A stretch of 64,000 nt of DNA from JAAYDI01 sp052034005 (lineage in GTDB: Bacteria; Planctomycetota; Planctomycetia; Pirellulales; Pirellulaceae), in contig JBPOJB010000020.1 of NCBI GenBank assembly GCA_052034005.1, positions 1 to 64,000 on the forward strand. Direction: 5' to 3'. Shown here in pieces: positions 34,968 through 44,040 of the stretch (positions are counted from its first letter, which is position 1; each line of letters begins with the position of its first letter). The translations under genes were made by a program, and so were the position numbers. Below the pieces are notes generated by a model. The model was not told the origin of the DNA, ran no database searches, and saw nothing but the letters and a program-made list of their open reading frames with translations.

Positions 34968-37370
34968 TCATCGCCGCGGTGCGCGCGTCAGGACGAGGCG
35001 TTCCAACTGCTGCAGCTGGGCGGCGATCTCAGCCTGTTGCTGCTCGCTGGGGATCCAATGCCCGAACCGGACTCGATAGAACAGCTCCACGACCGCCTCG
35101 GGGATCGCGGCAGCCGCCGCCGGCGCCCGTGAGGCGGCCAGCACCGTCGCGGCCGCGCGCGCCAACTCGCGCTGCGTCTGCCCGGGCTCGCGACGCACGC
35201 CCAGCCGCGCCAAGATGGATTCCAACTGCTGGTAGAACGCCACCACGCGACGCCGTGCGCGGGCCGGCACCGAGCGGCGGGCGCGGACTGCGCGCGCAAG
35301 CAATGGCCAGCAGAAGCGGACCAGTCGGTAACCGCCGTAGAGTAGCCCGCCGAACAGCACGGCGAACCCGGCGGCCCACAGGCTGAACGGGCCGCTGCGA
35401 GCCGGCGCCAGCCCGGCTTGATCGCCGTTCCGCCCCCATCGCGTCCAGGCTTTCAGGCTCAGCAGGTCGGCCATCGGGATCTCGTAATCCGGCGCCAGCG
35501 GCCGGAGGAACGATTCCTGTTGGCGCCGGGCCGTCAGGCGCAGCACGTAATCGTTCCACAGCCAGCGGGCATAGTCGAAGGACTTGATGGCGCGGTCGAA
35601 CAGCGAGGGCCGCGGGGCCTCTTCGTCGCTCGACGGCGTCGGGTCCAGTCGCAGCCAGCCGCCGCCGGCATGGCGTTCCTCCGGGCAGATCTCGTCGGCC
35701 GGGATCTCCTCGGGGGCCAGGTAGGCCTCGACCCACGCGTGCGCATGCTCCTGCCGGACGACGAAATAGTCGCCGACATAGTTGTACTCGCCGCCCTTGT
35801 AGCCCACGACCAGGCGTGCCGGGATCCCTTGGCTGCGCAGCATCAACGTCAAGGCGCTCGCGAAGTACTGGCAGTGACCCGTGCGATGGTGGCTCACGAA
35901 ATCCTCCATCGGATCGACACCCGGCCGCCGCCGCGCTTGGATCTCGTCCAGACGCAGCGAATAAGTGAAGCGGTCCTTTTCCAGGAAGAAAGCCTCCAAC
36001 GCCTTGGCCTTCTCGTAGTGGTTCCCCGTGGACGCCTTCTCCCGCACCACCTGATCCGCCAACGCGATCAGCTGCTGGAACGCGTCCGGCCGATCGATGG
36101 GCGTATCGAGGAACGCCAACAGCGTTTTCCGGTCCGCCAGCTGCTTCCGATCCTGTTCCAGCGTGAGCGGGCTGTGATAGGGCGCGACCGGGAACTGCGC
36201 GCCGTAGCGAAAGGCCGTCGTGACGACGCTGTACCGGAATTCGTCGTGGGATTCCCGGGCCGTCAACCCCACTCGGTAGAGCCGGCGATTGCGGAGCGAA
36301 ATCCGCAGCCCCTCGATCGCCCCGTCGGCAGCATAGGCAGGAAACAGGCTGAAGAGCTGGTCGCTGCCGGTCGGTTCCAGCAACACATCCTGACGCACCA
36401 GGTCGCGGGCATCGGGTGGGGGTGACAACCGCACGTCGGCCGTCGAATCCGAGTCGCCCTCGAACCAGAGTCCTTCCTTGTACACGTTCAGCGCAGTGCC
36501 CCGGAAATAGGGATCGCGCACGACCGTGTAGACCTCACCCGTCTTCACGTTCGACAAGCTGACGCGCATCACGCGCGCCTTGCTCTGCAACAGTTCGCCC
36601 ATCATGTCGAACGAGACGTCACTGGAAAACCCCATCACGTTCCGCAGGGCCGATCCGCCCTCCCAATTGGCGTCGCCCGTCCGGGGCGCGGCATAGAAGA
36701 ACACCCCAGTGAACGTCAGCGTGGCGACGACGAGCCCCAGCAGCGGAGCCGCGAGCTGCCGCGTGAGGACCGCCGACAGCAGCGCAGCCGGCGGATCCAC
36801 CACGTCGATCGTCGGCGGCCCGCCATGGGCTGTCGCGGCTGCTGACGCGTGACCCTCGCCCGCGCGGCGCCGGAACCATCGGCGCGGCCGGAAGACGGCC
36901 CCCGTCCGCTGCACTTCGCGATACGCGAAAAACAACGCGCCGCAGAAAATCGCGACCGCGATGTACATCAGCAACAAGATGCCGAACTCCAGGCTGTCAT
37001 TCAGCAGCGATGCGACCACCGCCTGCAACAGGCTGAACACGGTCAATTGGCCGTAGATGCGGCTGTTCTTCTCCTGGAACAGCAACACCATCTGGACGTA
37101 GGTGAGCAACCGGGCAATGGCGAGCAGCTGGTCCAGGCTGCTCGAACCGAAGAAGCCGCCGAGCGAGAACAGGGCGGCCAAGACCATCGCCACGTTGGCC
37201 AGGATCCGATGCAGGCGGAACCAACCCAGCGAGTCGGTCAGCAGGAGCGAGGCGCCGGCCGCCAGGATCATCAGGACCGGCAGCCAGCGATCGCCCCGGC
37301 CCATCCCCAGCAGCATGGTCGAGAAGGACGTCTGCGCGGCGATCGCCATGGATAATCGCATGCTACGCAT
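34968..37370 (-). CDS. TgpA-like transglutaminase-domain membrane protein
   Basis: This protein of 800 residues has an N-terminal DUF3488-type block of about six to seven membrane helices, a periplasmic region, and a transglutaminase core with Cys500 (GHCQYFASAL), His544 (HAHAWVEAYL) and Asp576 (LRLDPTPS). A further helix (WAAGFAVLFGGLLYGGYRLV) and a cytoplasmic tail follow. It matches TgpA, the third component of the common MoxR-DUF58-TgpA cluster, thought to act in envelope or peptide cross-link metabolism. The ATG at 37370 overlaps the end of the DUF58 gene by 8 bp, implying translational coupling; ATGs at 37361 and 37349 are alternatives. Confidence 0.9.
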   Translation of the reverse strand: MRSMRLSMAIAAQTSFSTMLLGMGRGDRWLPVLMILAAGASLLLTDSLGWFRLHRILANVAMVLAALFSLGGFFGSSSLDQLLAIARLLTYVQMVLLFQEKNSRIYGQLTVFSLLQAVVASLLNDSLEFGILLLMYIAVAIFCGALFFAYREVQRTGAVFRPRRWFRRRAGEGHASAAATAHGGPPTIDVVDPPAALLSAVLTRQLAAPLLGLVVATLTFTGVFFYAAPRTGDANWEGGSALRNVMGFSSDVSFDMMGELLQSKARVMRVSLSNVKTGEVYTVVRDPYFRGTALNVYKEGLWFEGDSDSTADVRLSPPPDARDLVRQDVLLEPTGSDQLFSLFPAYAADGAIEGLRISLRNRRLYRVGLTARESHDEFRYSVVTTAFRYGAQFPVAPYHSPLTLEQDRKQLADRKTLLAFLDTPIDRPDAFQQLIALADQVVREKASTGNHYEKAKALEAFFLEKDRFTYSLRLDEIQARRRPGVDPMEDFVSHHRTGHCQYFASALTLMLRSQGIPARLVVGYKGGEYNYVGDYFVVRQEHAHAWVEAYLAPEEIPADEICPEERHAGGGWLRLDPTPSSDEEAPRPSLFDRAIKSFDYARWLWNDYVLRLTARRQQESFLRPLAPDYEIPMADLLSLKAWTRWGRNGDQAGLAPARSGPFSLWAAGFAVLFGGLLYGGYRLVRFCWPLLARAVRARRSVPARARRRVVAFYQQLESILARLGVRREPGQTQRELARAAATVLAASRAPAAAAAIPEAVVELFYRVRFGHWIPSEQQQAEIAAQLQQLERLVLTRAPRR

Positions 37371-38541
37371 GGAAGTACTCTCGCAGCCGATCGCTCCGGC
37401 AATCAATCCACGTCAGGTTCCCGTAGGCGCGTGGCGGATGCTGCGGCCGCAACGCCGCGTCCCAGTCGTCACCATCCGTCAAGAACGGCGCGCCCCGCGT
37501 ACTGATCACCACGGTCCGCGCACTGGCGTGGCTCAGTTCGCGGACGTGGTCCAGCACCTGGTAGATTTGCAGTCCGTCACCGGGCTCGGCCTCGGCCAGA
37601 TGATCCAGCAGGTCGTGGGCCAGCCGACCCGAGGCGAAACCCGACCAGTACCGTGTGTCACGGCCGGCCACGCTGATCACCATGCGGCCGCCGCCGCGCT
37701 GGCAGAAGCGGGTCACCGCCGTGGCCAGGAAGCTGATGGCCGTCTCCGCGTGGAGCAACTCCGGTTCGTCAGGCACATCCGGCCGCCACAGGTCGAGCAC
37801 GAGCGTCACGTCACGATTGCGCTGCTGCTCGAACTGCCGCACGGCCAGCGAACCGAGCTTGGCCGACGTGCGCCAGTGAATCCAGCGCTGGCTGTCGCCC
37901 GGCCGCCACTCGCGCAGCCCGTAGAAGTCGCCTTCCAGCGTCCCCTGCCGCCGCCCCTCGCTGTAGCTCCCCTGCGTCCGCGAATCCATCATCTGCAGCC
38001 AGCGCTGGGTCAGGTGCCCGAGGCGCGGGACGACCAACAGCACCGGGCAGTCGTCCACCGTCATGCGGCTGCGCACCAACCCGAATGGGAAACGCGTGCT
38101 CACCTGCAAGGGCCCGAATCGATAGCGCCCGCGGCGCGCCAGCCGCACGCGATAGGACGCGGCGCAGTGACCGCGCGCCGGCACGCGCGGCAGCACCAGC
38201 CGGACGCGGTGACGGCCGCGCATCGCGTCGCCGTCTCGCTGGAGCGCATCCTCCACCATCACCAGCCAGGACATCAGACGACGGCGGCGATTCAGGCCGC
38301 TCACCACGACCGTCAACACGTCGCCGGCCGAGACACGCGGCGGGACCCTGCGCCGCACCACCAGGTCCCGCAACATCAGCTGCACCAGCCGCCAGTTGAA
38401 CAGCAGCGGACCGGCCATCAGCCCGCCCAGCACCACCAGCAGGTTCACCTGGCCCAGGACCGCTCCACCCATGATGAACGTCACGACGAACAGGTAGTAC
38501 CAACCTTCCGGACACAGCCGGGTGATGCGACGCTGCGACAT
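37363..38541 (-). CDS. DUF58 domain protein
   Basis: This 392-residue protein has two N-terminal membrane helices (GWYYLFVVTFIMGGAVL, LLVVLGGLMAGPLLF), then a cytosolic DUF58 domain with the hallmark EGDFYGLREWRPGDSQRWIHWRTSAK, followed by a vWA-like fold (VTLVLDLWRP). DUF58 proteins pair with MoxR ATPases as metal-ion-dependent-adhesion-site-like partners. The start at ATG 38541 lies 12 bp after the moxR stop. Co-transcription with moxR and tgpA is clear from the spacing. Confidence 0.92.
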   Translation of the reverse strand: MSQRRITRLCPEGWYYLFVVTFIMGGAVLGQVNLLVVLGGLMAGPLLFNWRLVQLMLRDLVVRRRVPPRVSAGDVLTVVVSGLNRRRRLMSWLVMVEDALQRDGDAMRGRHRVRLVLPRVPARGHCAASYRVRLARRGRYRFGPLQVSTRFPFGLVRSRMTVDDCPVLLVVPRLGHLTQRWLQMMDSRTQGSYSEGRRQGTLEGDFYGLREWRPGDSQRWIHWRTSAKLGSLAVRQFEQQRNRDVTLVLDLWRPDVPDEPELLHAETAISFLATAVTRFCQRGGGRMVISVAGRDTRYWSGFASGRLAHDLLDHLAEAEPGDGLQIYQVLDHVRELSHASARTVVISTRGAPFLTDGDDWDAALRPQHPPRAYGNLTWIDCRSDRLREYFHA

Positions 38542-38553
38542 GCCTGCCCACCC

Positions 38554-39606
38554 TCATTCGGGGACGGGGACCTGGTCGATCAGGCGGCTGATCAACACCT
38601 CGGTCTCCTGGCGCTGGCCCATCTGTGCAAACCCACGCGGAATGACGCGGTGCGTCAGGACGGAGATGGCCAGCCCCTTGACGTCGTCCGGCACCACGTA
38701 CTCGCGGCCATCCACCAGCGCAGCTGCTTGGGACGCCCGGTACAGGCTCAGCGCCCCGCGCGTGCTGACACCCGCCAGCAACTCGTCGCAACGGCGCGTC
38801 GATTCGACGATATCCAGCATGTAGTCGGCGATCGCGTCGTCGACCACGACGTCACGAACCGCGCGCTGCAGCCGCAGGATCTGGCCGCCGTTGAGCACCG
38901 GCGTCAGGTCGTCCACGGGCTCCTTGAGCCGATGGGTGGACAGCACGCGCCGCTCGTCCGCCCGCGCCGGGTAGCCCATCGAGAGCCGCAGCAGGAACCG
39001 GTCGAGCTGGCTCTCGGGCAACGTGTAGGTCCCTTCGAACTCGAACGGGTTCTGCGTGGCGATCACCATGAACGGACGCGGCAGGCTGTAGGTCACGCCG
39101 TCGACCGATACCTGCCGGTCGCTCATCGCTTCCAGGAGCGCACTCTGCGTGCGGGGCGGCGCCCGGTTGATCTCGTCGGCCAACACGATGTTCGCGAAGA
39201 TCGGACCCCGGTTGTACCGGAACTCGCTGGTCTTCGCATGGAACACGCTGCTGCCCACGATGTCGCTCGGCAACAGGTCCGGCGTGAACTGCAGCCGGCA
39301 GAAGTCCCCCGAGACGCTCTTGGCCAGCGCTTTGCCCACCAGCGTCTTGCCGACGCCCGGCACGTCTTCCAACAGCACATGTTCGCCGGCCAGCAAGGCC
39401 ACCAGGCACATGCGGACCACCTGCGGCTTGCCCAGGACCACACCCGACATGTTGGCTTCCAGCTTGTGCACCAGAGCACGCAGCTCGGCGGATGACAGGA
39501 CCCCCTCGGCGCCCGGGGCCGTCTCGACGGCTGACTCTGACGAGACGCGCTCATGAGGCCCCCGCGGGTCGTGGATCGGTTCGGTCCGGCTGGATTCTGG
39601 CCGCAT
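38554..39606 (-). CDS. MoxR-family AAA+ ATPase
   Basis: This 350-residue cytoplasmic chaperone-like ATPase has Walker A EDVPGVGKT (Lys87), Walker B IVLADEINRAPP, sensor 1 VIATQNPFEFEGTYTLPESQLDRF and a lid domain with the usual THRVIPRGF end. MoxR proteins remodel or activate partner complexes; here the partners are presumably the DUF58 and TgpA proteins encoded directly downstream. The start is put at ATG 39606 (GAGGCAGG upstream). A longer frame to 39732 adds a non-conserved 42-residue segment. About 45 residues of low-complexity N-terminus precede the ATPase core. Confidence 0.92.
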   Translation of the reverse strand: MRPESSRTEPIHDPRGPHERVSSESAVETAPGAEGVLSSAELRALVHKLEANMSGVVLGKPQVVRMCLVALLAGEHVLLEDVPGVGKTLVGKALAKSVSGDFCRLQFTPDLLPSDIVGSSVFHAKTSEFRYNRGPIFANIVLADEINRAPPRTQSALLEAMSDRQVSVDGVTYSLPRPFMVIATQNPFEFEGTYTLPESQLDRFLLRLSMGYPARADERRVLSTHRLKEPVDDLTPVLNGGQILRLQRAVRDVVVDDAIADYMLDIVESTRRCDELLAGVSTRGALSLYRASQAAALVDGREYVVPDDVKGLAISVLTHRVIPRGFAQMGQRQETEVLISRLIDQVPVPE

Positions 39607-39683
39607 GGCCTGCCTCACTGGATTCGAGCGCTGTCGCGACAGGGGGCCGGTTCTTGTTGTGTGGCCCGGCGTCCGCAAACCAC

Positions 39684-39689
39684 TACAAT
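39684..39689 (+). promoter_or_regulatory. candidate -10 element (TACAAT) of the alpha/alpha-toroid protein gene
   Basis: ACCACTACAAT lies 51 nt before the ATG at 39741, in the region divergent from moxR. The 11-base string is identical to that before the histidine kinase gene at 48.24 kb. Confidence 0.35.
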
Positions 39690-39740
39690 AACAGTTGCCA
39701 TGACCGAGTGCGACTGCTGCTTCCTCCTTCACGGTCCGTC

Positions 39741-41582
39741 ATGTTCTGGCTCAACGGCGACGTCCTGATGTGCGCTTGCCCCGATTGCGGCGCCCCGATG
39801 ACCGTGCGGCGGTGGCTCATGCTGGCCGACTGCTGGCAGTGCGAGACCTGTATCGAGCTGACCGAGGCGGACCGAGAGGCGGCGCGGCAGTTGCTCGAGC
39901 GGCATCTGGTCTCCGCGGGCGCCGATCGCGCCGGGGATGGAAGGGGGGGCGCCGCGGCAACGGCCCCGGGATACGATGCGGCGCCGGAGGTGGGGGACCA
40001 TGCGCAGTACGCGCCCGCAGCAGCCCGCCTGCCCGACACGCGTCAGCCGCACATCGCTCATGAACCGCTTCCGCCGCCGCGGAGCACGGCACTGCGGCAA
40101 GCCGCCGTGCATCCGGGCCGGGACGCGGCGGACCGGAGGTCCCACTGGCTCGACGCGCTGCTGAAGAACATGCCCGCGTGGCTGGTCAGCCTGCTGTTCC
40201 ACATCCTGCTGCTGACCATCCTCGGGCTGCTGACGAAACCACCCGTGCAGGGCCCGTATATCACGCTCTCCATGCGCGTCAGTCCGGTGACGCGTGACGG
40301 GGGATTCGTGCATCTCGCGGATTCGCCCGACGAATCGGTGTTCGATCTGGGCGTGCCCGAGGGGATGGACGTGAGCGATCCGGCTCAACGACAGGCGCTG
40401 ATCCGCGCCGATCAGGATGCACGCGAGTTGCGGCTGGTCGATCCCGACAACCCGCACCTGCCGGAGCTGGATCAAGTCAAGCGGCAGGTCGCCGCCGGTT
40501 CATCCGCGGCGCGGTCGTTGGCGGCCCGCGACCCGCGCCTGCGGGTCGAGATGGTGCGGCGGGAGGGCGGCACGACGCTGACGGAGGCGGCCGTGGCGCG
40601 CGGCCTGCGCTGGCTGGCCCGCCATCAGAACGCGGATGGCAGCTGGAGCCTGGACCGGTTCCACCGCGCGGGCGGGTGCGACTGCGGCGATCAGGGCAGC
40701 CTGGCGAGCGAAAGCGCAGGCACGTCACTTGCCCTGTTGCCGTTCCTGGGCGCCGGCCAGACCCACCTGACCGGCATCTACCAGGCGGAGGTGGCCAAGG
40801 GCCTGCGCTGGTTGCTGCAGAACCAGCGGGAAGACGGGGACCTGCGCGGCAATCGCGGCCAGTATCCCGGGATGTATGCCCACGGCCAGGGCGCCATCGT
40901 GCTGTGCGAGGCGTTCTTGATGACCGGCGACGAGGCGCTCCGCGCGCCCGCCCAGAAGGCTGTCGACTTCATTGCGGCCGCGCAATATCCCGATGGCGGT
41001 TGGCGGTACTATCCTCGGGGCGAGACGCGCAATCTGCAGGGCGACACGAGCGTGGTGGGGTGGCAGCTGATGGCGCTGCGCAGCGCCCTGGTCGCCGGGC
41101 TGTCGGTGCCGGACGCGACCTTGGAAAACGCCGGGCATTTCCTGGATACCGTACAGCATGCCGATGGCGCACAGTACTCGTATCTGCCGCGCGAACAGGC
41201 CACCGCTCCGATGACCGCGGAAGCTCAGCTCTGCCGCATCTACCTGGGCTCAAGACGCAACCACCCTCCCCTGGCAGCCGCCATACGATGGATGGTCACG
41301 GACGAACCCCCCTCGCGTCAGAACCCGAACATCTACTACTGGTACTATGCCACGCAGGCCATCCATCACTACGGCGGCGCTGAGTGGGACGCCTGGAACT
41401 TGCAGATGCGCGACGTGCTGGTCACCACGCAGGAGACGCACGGGCACGCGGCGGGCAGTTGGACCCCCACCGGCCCGCTCACCTCGCAGGGCGGCCGCAT
41501 CTACATGACCTCGCTGGCCGTCTGCTGCCTGGAAATCTACTACCGCCACCTCCCGATCTTCCGGCAGATCGATCTGGAGTAG
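39741..41582 (+). CDS. membrane-anchored prenyltransferase/squalene-oxidase-repeat protein
   Basis: This 613-residue protein has an N-terminal zinc-finger-like pattern (CACPDCG then CWQCETC), a low-complexity linker and a membrane helix (WLVSLLFHILLLTILGLL, about 147-165). The C-terminal half is a terpene cyclase/prenyltransferase alpha/alpha-toroid with repeats GLRWLARHQNADGSWS, GLRWLLQNQREDGDL and VDFIAAAQYPDGGWRY. Such planctomycete proteins lack a known substrate and need not be cyclases; the DxDD motif of squalene-hopene cyclase is not seen. The start at ATG 39741 has no strong ribosome site; ATG 39768 is an alternative. Confidence 0.8.
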   Translation: MFWLNGDVLMCACPDCGAPMTVRRWLMLADCWQCETCIELTEADREAARQLLERHLVSAGADRAGDGRGGAAATAPGYDAAPEVGDHAQYAPAAARLPDTRQPHIAHEPLPPPRSTALRQAAVHPGRDAADRRSHWLDALLKNMPAWLVSLLFHILLLTILGLLTKPPVQGPYITLSMRVSPVTRDGGFVHLADSPDESVFDLGVPEGMDVSDPAQRQALIRADQDARELRLVDPDNPHLPELDQVKRQVAAGSSAARSLAARDPRLRVEMVRREGGTTLTEAAVARGLRWLARHQNADGSWSLDRFHRAGGCDCGDQGSLASESAGTSLALLPFLGAGQTHLTGIYQAEVAKGLRWLLQNQREDGDLRGNRGQYPGMYAHGQGAIVLCEAFLMTGDEALRAPAQKAVDFIAAAQYPDGGWRYYPRGETRNLQGDTSVVGWQLMALRSALVAGLSVPDATLENAGHFLDTVQHADGAQYSYLPREQATAPMTAEAQLCRIYLGSRRNHPPLAAAIRWMVTDEPPSRQNPNIYYWYYATQAIHHYGGAEWDAWNLQMRDVLVTTQETHGHAAGSWTPTGPLTSQGGRIYMTSLAVCCLEIYYRHLPIFRQIDLE

Positions 41583-41755
41583 TGGTGCGCGGGCAACCTT
41601 GTGCTTCTTCTTGCTCCTTTCCTGAACCGGGAAAACGAAGTGGTTGTCTCGCCCCCGGGGCGTGACTACCATAACCACATGCGGCGCCGTGCGATGGCGC
41701 CCTCCTGCATGTGGATGACGAAGCACGAGAAGTCTTCGTGCGAAAGGGACCCTCC

Positions 41756-43189
41756 ATGACGATGCGTGAGCGACCGGGTAGTGGGCTGTTCGAACTGGAC
41801 CGACGTGTGGGTGCCGCGCTGATCGCGATGGCTCTGGCATCCGGCCTGTCCAATGACGTCCGATCGGAAGAGACGGCGCTCGACCAGTACGTAGCGAAAC
41901 CCGACGCGAGCTACACCTGGAGCGTCGTGGAGACCGTGCGCGAGCCCGGCCTGACGACGTTCATCGTGGACTTGAAGTCCCAGACGTGGCGCACGCCCGA
42001 CGAGGTCAACCGGACACTCTGGCAGCACTGGCTGGTCATCGCGAAACCGGACGGCACCCAGGCGGACACGGCGCTGCTGTTCATCGGCGGCGGGAGCAAT
42101 GGCCGCGAGCCACCCAAGGGAGTCGACCAGCGCATCAGGCAACTGGCGCTCGGCTCACAATCGATCGTCGCCAATTTATCGATGGTCCCCAACCAGCCCC
42201 TGGTGTTCCACAACGACGGGAAGGCGCGAAAGGAAGACGATCTGATCGCCTACACCTGGACCCAGTTCTTCAAGACCGGCGATCCGACCTGGCCGGCTCG
42301 CAACCCGATGGTCAAGAGCGTCGTCCGGGCGATGGACACCATCACCGCGCTGCTGGCCGGGGAAGCAGGCGGCAAGCTGCGGGTCGATAAATTCGTCGTG
42401 GCCGGCGGTTCGAAGCGCGGCTGGACCACGTGGATGACCGGCGCCGTCGACCGACGCGTGGTCGCGATCGCACCGCTGGTGATTGACGTGTTGAACGTGC
42501 AGGAATCGATGCGCCATCATTACGCCGCGTACGGATTCTGGGCGCCGTCAGTCGGCGACTATACCCAGCATAAGATCTTTCAGCACCTCGGCACGCCCGA
42601 AATGGCGCAACTCGAGAGACTGGTCGACCCCTACTTCTATCGCGACCGCCTGACGATGCCCAAGTTCATCATGAACGCGTCCGGCGACCAGTTCTTCCTG
42701 CCGGATTCGTCACAGTTCTACTTCGACGACTTGCCAGGCGACAAGTACCTGCGGTACGTGCCGAACGCCGATCACTCGCTGGATGGCAGCGACGCCGTGA
42801 CCAGTCTGCTCGCGTTCTACCTGACGGTGCTGCACCACAAGCCGCGGCCCGTAGTGGACTGGACCTTCGAAGACGATGGATCGATTGTGGTCCGTTCGGC
42901 GACGCAGCCGGCCAAGGTTGTCCTGTGGCAGGCCACCAATCCGGCCGCGCGCGATTTCCGCGTGGAAACGCTCGGCAAGAAGTACACCGACCGGGTGCTG
43001 CAGGAAGTGGAGGGCGGTCGGCACGTGTACCGCGGCCAGGTGGACGCGCCGCAGACCGGCTGGACCGCCTATTTCATCGAGCTGACCTACGATATCGGCG
43101 TGAAGAACGTGCCGTTCAAGGTGTCGACGGCCGTGCGCGTGATCCCCGACACGCTCCCCTTCGCCGACAAAGACCCCACCGCCGAATAG
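41756..43189 (+). CDS. PhoPQ-activated pathogenicity-related (PqaA-type) protein
   Basis: This 477-residue protein is of PF10142 type, an alpha/beta-hydrolase-like exported family. It has a signal-like segment (VGAALIAMALASGLS), then YTWSVVETVREPGLTTFIVDLKSQTWR, TWPARNPMVKSVVRAMD, the nucleophile-elbow-like VAGGSKRGWT (Ser219) and NADHSLDGSDA near the catalytic His position. The family is named after PqaA of Salmonella (polymyxin resistance context); biochemical function is poorly defined, and in planctomycetes it is common outside pathogenesis. The ATG at 41756 follows AAAGGGA; an in-frame ATG at 41711 is less likely. Confidence 0.88.
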   Translation: MTMRERPGSGLFELDRRVGAALIAMALASGLSNDVRSEETALDQYVAKPDASYTWSVVETVREPGLTTFIVDLKSQTWRTPDEVNRTLWQHWLVIAKPDGTQADTALLFIGGGSNGREPPKGVDQRIRQLALGSQSIVANLSMVPNQPLVFHNDGKARKEDDLIAYTWTQFFKTGDPTWPARNPMVKSVVRAMDTITALLAGEAGGKLRVDKFVVAGGSKRGWTTWMTGAVDRRVVAIAPLVIDVLNVQESMRHHYAAYGFWAPSVGDYTQHKIFQHLGTPEMAQLERLVDPYFYRDRLTMPKFIMNASGDQFFLPDSSQFYFDDLPGDKYLRYVPNADHSLDGSDAVTSLLAFYLTVLHHKPRPVVDWTFEDDGSIVVRSATQPAKVVLWQATNPAARDFRVETLGKKYTDRVLQEVEGGRHVYRGQVDAPQTGWTAYFIELTYDIGVKNVPFKVSTAVRVIPDTLPFADKDPTAE

Positions 43190-43286
43190 ACCGGCAGCGG
43201 CACGGTAAGCCGTCGGCATGCATCCCGCACGCGCGTCGGGGCCATTGGATCCGTCCCGGCCTTGTGACCGGTTGCGCGTGCCGCCG

Positions 43287-43309
43287 CCAATTTGACCGGC
43301 CAATTTGAC
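43287..43309. repeat. CCAATTTGAC direct repeat upstream of the hsp20 operon
   Basis: CCAATTTGAC occurs at 43287-43296 and again at 43300-43309, a 13-bp period, about 100-120 bp upstream of the sigma-54 core element. It could be part of an activator-binding region; no further evidence. Confidence 0.5.
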
Positions 43310-43316
43310 GTACCGC

Positions 43317-43362
43317 GGACCGGTCAGCCTGTCCGGCACCGGTCCAGCGCCCGTCCGGACGG
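43317..43362. promoter_or_regulatory. dyad elements, candidate upstream activator sites
   Basis: Two symmetric elements lie 46-91 bp upstream of the sigma-54 -24 box. One is GGACCGGT (43317-43324) facing ACCGGTCC (43338-43345), a perfect 8-bp inverted repeat with 13 bp between. The other is the 12-bp palindrome CCGTCCGGACGG (43351-43362). Enhancer-binding activators of the NtrC family bind dyads about 80-150 bp upstream of sigma-54 promoters, so these are good candidates for the activator encoded at 46.6-48.2 kb. Binding is inference. Confidence 0.5.
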
Positions 43363-43405
43363 CCTTCTTCTCGCCTGCGGGCCGTCTGTTCCGCGCGATT
43401 TCTGA

Positions 43406-43421
43406 TTGGCACGCTTCTTGC
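43406..43421 (+). promoter_or_regulatory. sigma-54 (RpoN) promoter of the hsp20-hsp20-dnaK cluster
   Basis: TTGGCACGCTTCTTGC matches the RpoN consensus TTGGCACG-N4-TTGC with invariant GG (43408-43409) and GC (43420-43421) exactly 10 bp apart. Transcription should start near 43432-43435, leaving a leader of about 95 nt to the first hsp20. A sigma-54-dependent activator is encoded 3 kb downstream. Confidence 0.85.
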
Positions 43422-43441
43422 GTATCTCTCCTACCGTTTGT

Positions 43442-43469
43442 GAAGGACTCGCAATGAACGGAGTCCTTC
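43442..43469 (+). other. leader stem-loop of the hsp20 mRNA
   Basis: GAAGGACTC at 43442-43450 is perfectly complementary to GAGTCCTTC at 43461-43469 around a 10-nt loop. It begins within about 10 nt of the predicted sigma-54 start site. It may protect the 5' end or have a regulatory role. It does not cover the ribosome site at 43513-43519, so it is not a simple RNA thermometer. Confidence 0.55.
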
Positions 43470-43527
43470 CGATGCTCACAGGTCCCGTCGCGGACCGAGG
43501 CTAGAACGTACGAGGGAGGACATAGAC

Positions 43528-43971
43528 ATGTTGGGAATTCGCTGGCAACCGTGGAACGTGGCAGAGTGGAGTCGATGGCAGAGCGAGATGGATCGGATGT
43601 TTGAGCGATTCGCGGGCGGCTTGCCGCGGCGTTTTGCGCAGGCGGCTTATCCCGCGTTGAACCTGTGGGAGGACAACGATCAGCTGTGCGTGGAGGCCGA
43701 GCTGCCGGGCTTCGAGTTGGACGAGTTGGAGATCTTCGTCAATGGCGGCAAGCAGTTGACGATCAAGGGTCAGCGCCGGCAGGTGACTGCGGAAGGCGGC
43801 GTCTGGCACCGCCAGGAGCGGACGTTCGGGAGTTTCGAGCGTACGATCGAGCTGCCTCACGACGTGGATGCCGACAAGGTGTCTGCCGAGCTGAAGCAGG
43901 GCGTGCTGACGATCACGCTGCCCAAGCGCGAGGAAGCCAAGCCGCGGCGCATCGCGGTGACGGTCAAATGA
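43528..43971 (+). CDS. small heat-shock protein, Hsp20/alpha-crystallin family
   Basis: This 147-residue ATP-independent holdase prevents aggregation of unfolded cytosolic proteins. The alpha-crystallin domain covers about 45-147: LNLWEDNDQLCVEAELPGF, LTIKGQRRQ, RQERTFGSFERTIELP and the C-terminal AELKQGVLTITLPK. A short flexible N-arm with aromatic residues (WQPWNVAEWSRWQ) precedes it. GGGAGGA lies upstream of the ATG. It is first of three chaperone genes behind the sigma-54 promoter. Confidence 0.95.
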   Translation: MLGIRWQPWNVAEWSRWQSEMDRMFERFAGGLPRRFAQAAYPALNLWEDNDQLCVEAELPGFELDELEIFVNGGKQLTIKGQRRQVTAEGGVWHRQERTFGSFERTIELPHDVDADKVSAELKQGVLTITLPKREEAKPRRIAVTVK

Positions 43972-44040
43972 CGCGCAGGCCGCACCTCGCACACCATCAT
44001 GAAGATCGACGAACTCACACTATCAGAAAGGAACCTATCC

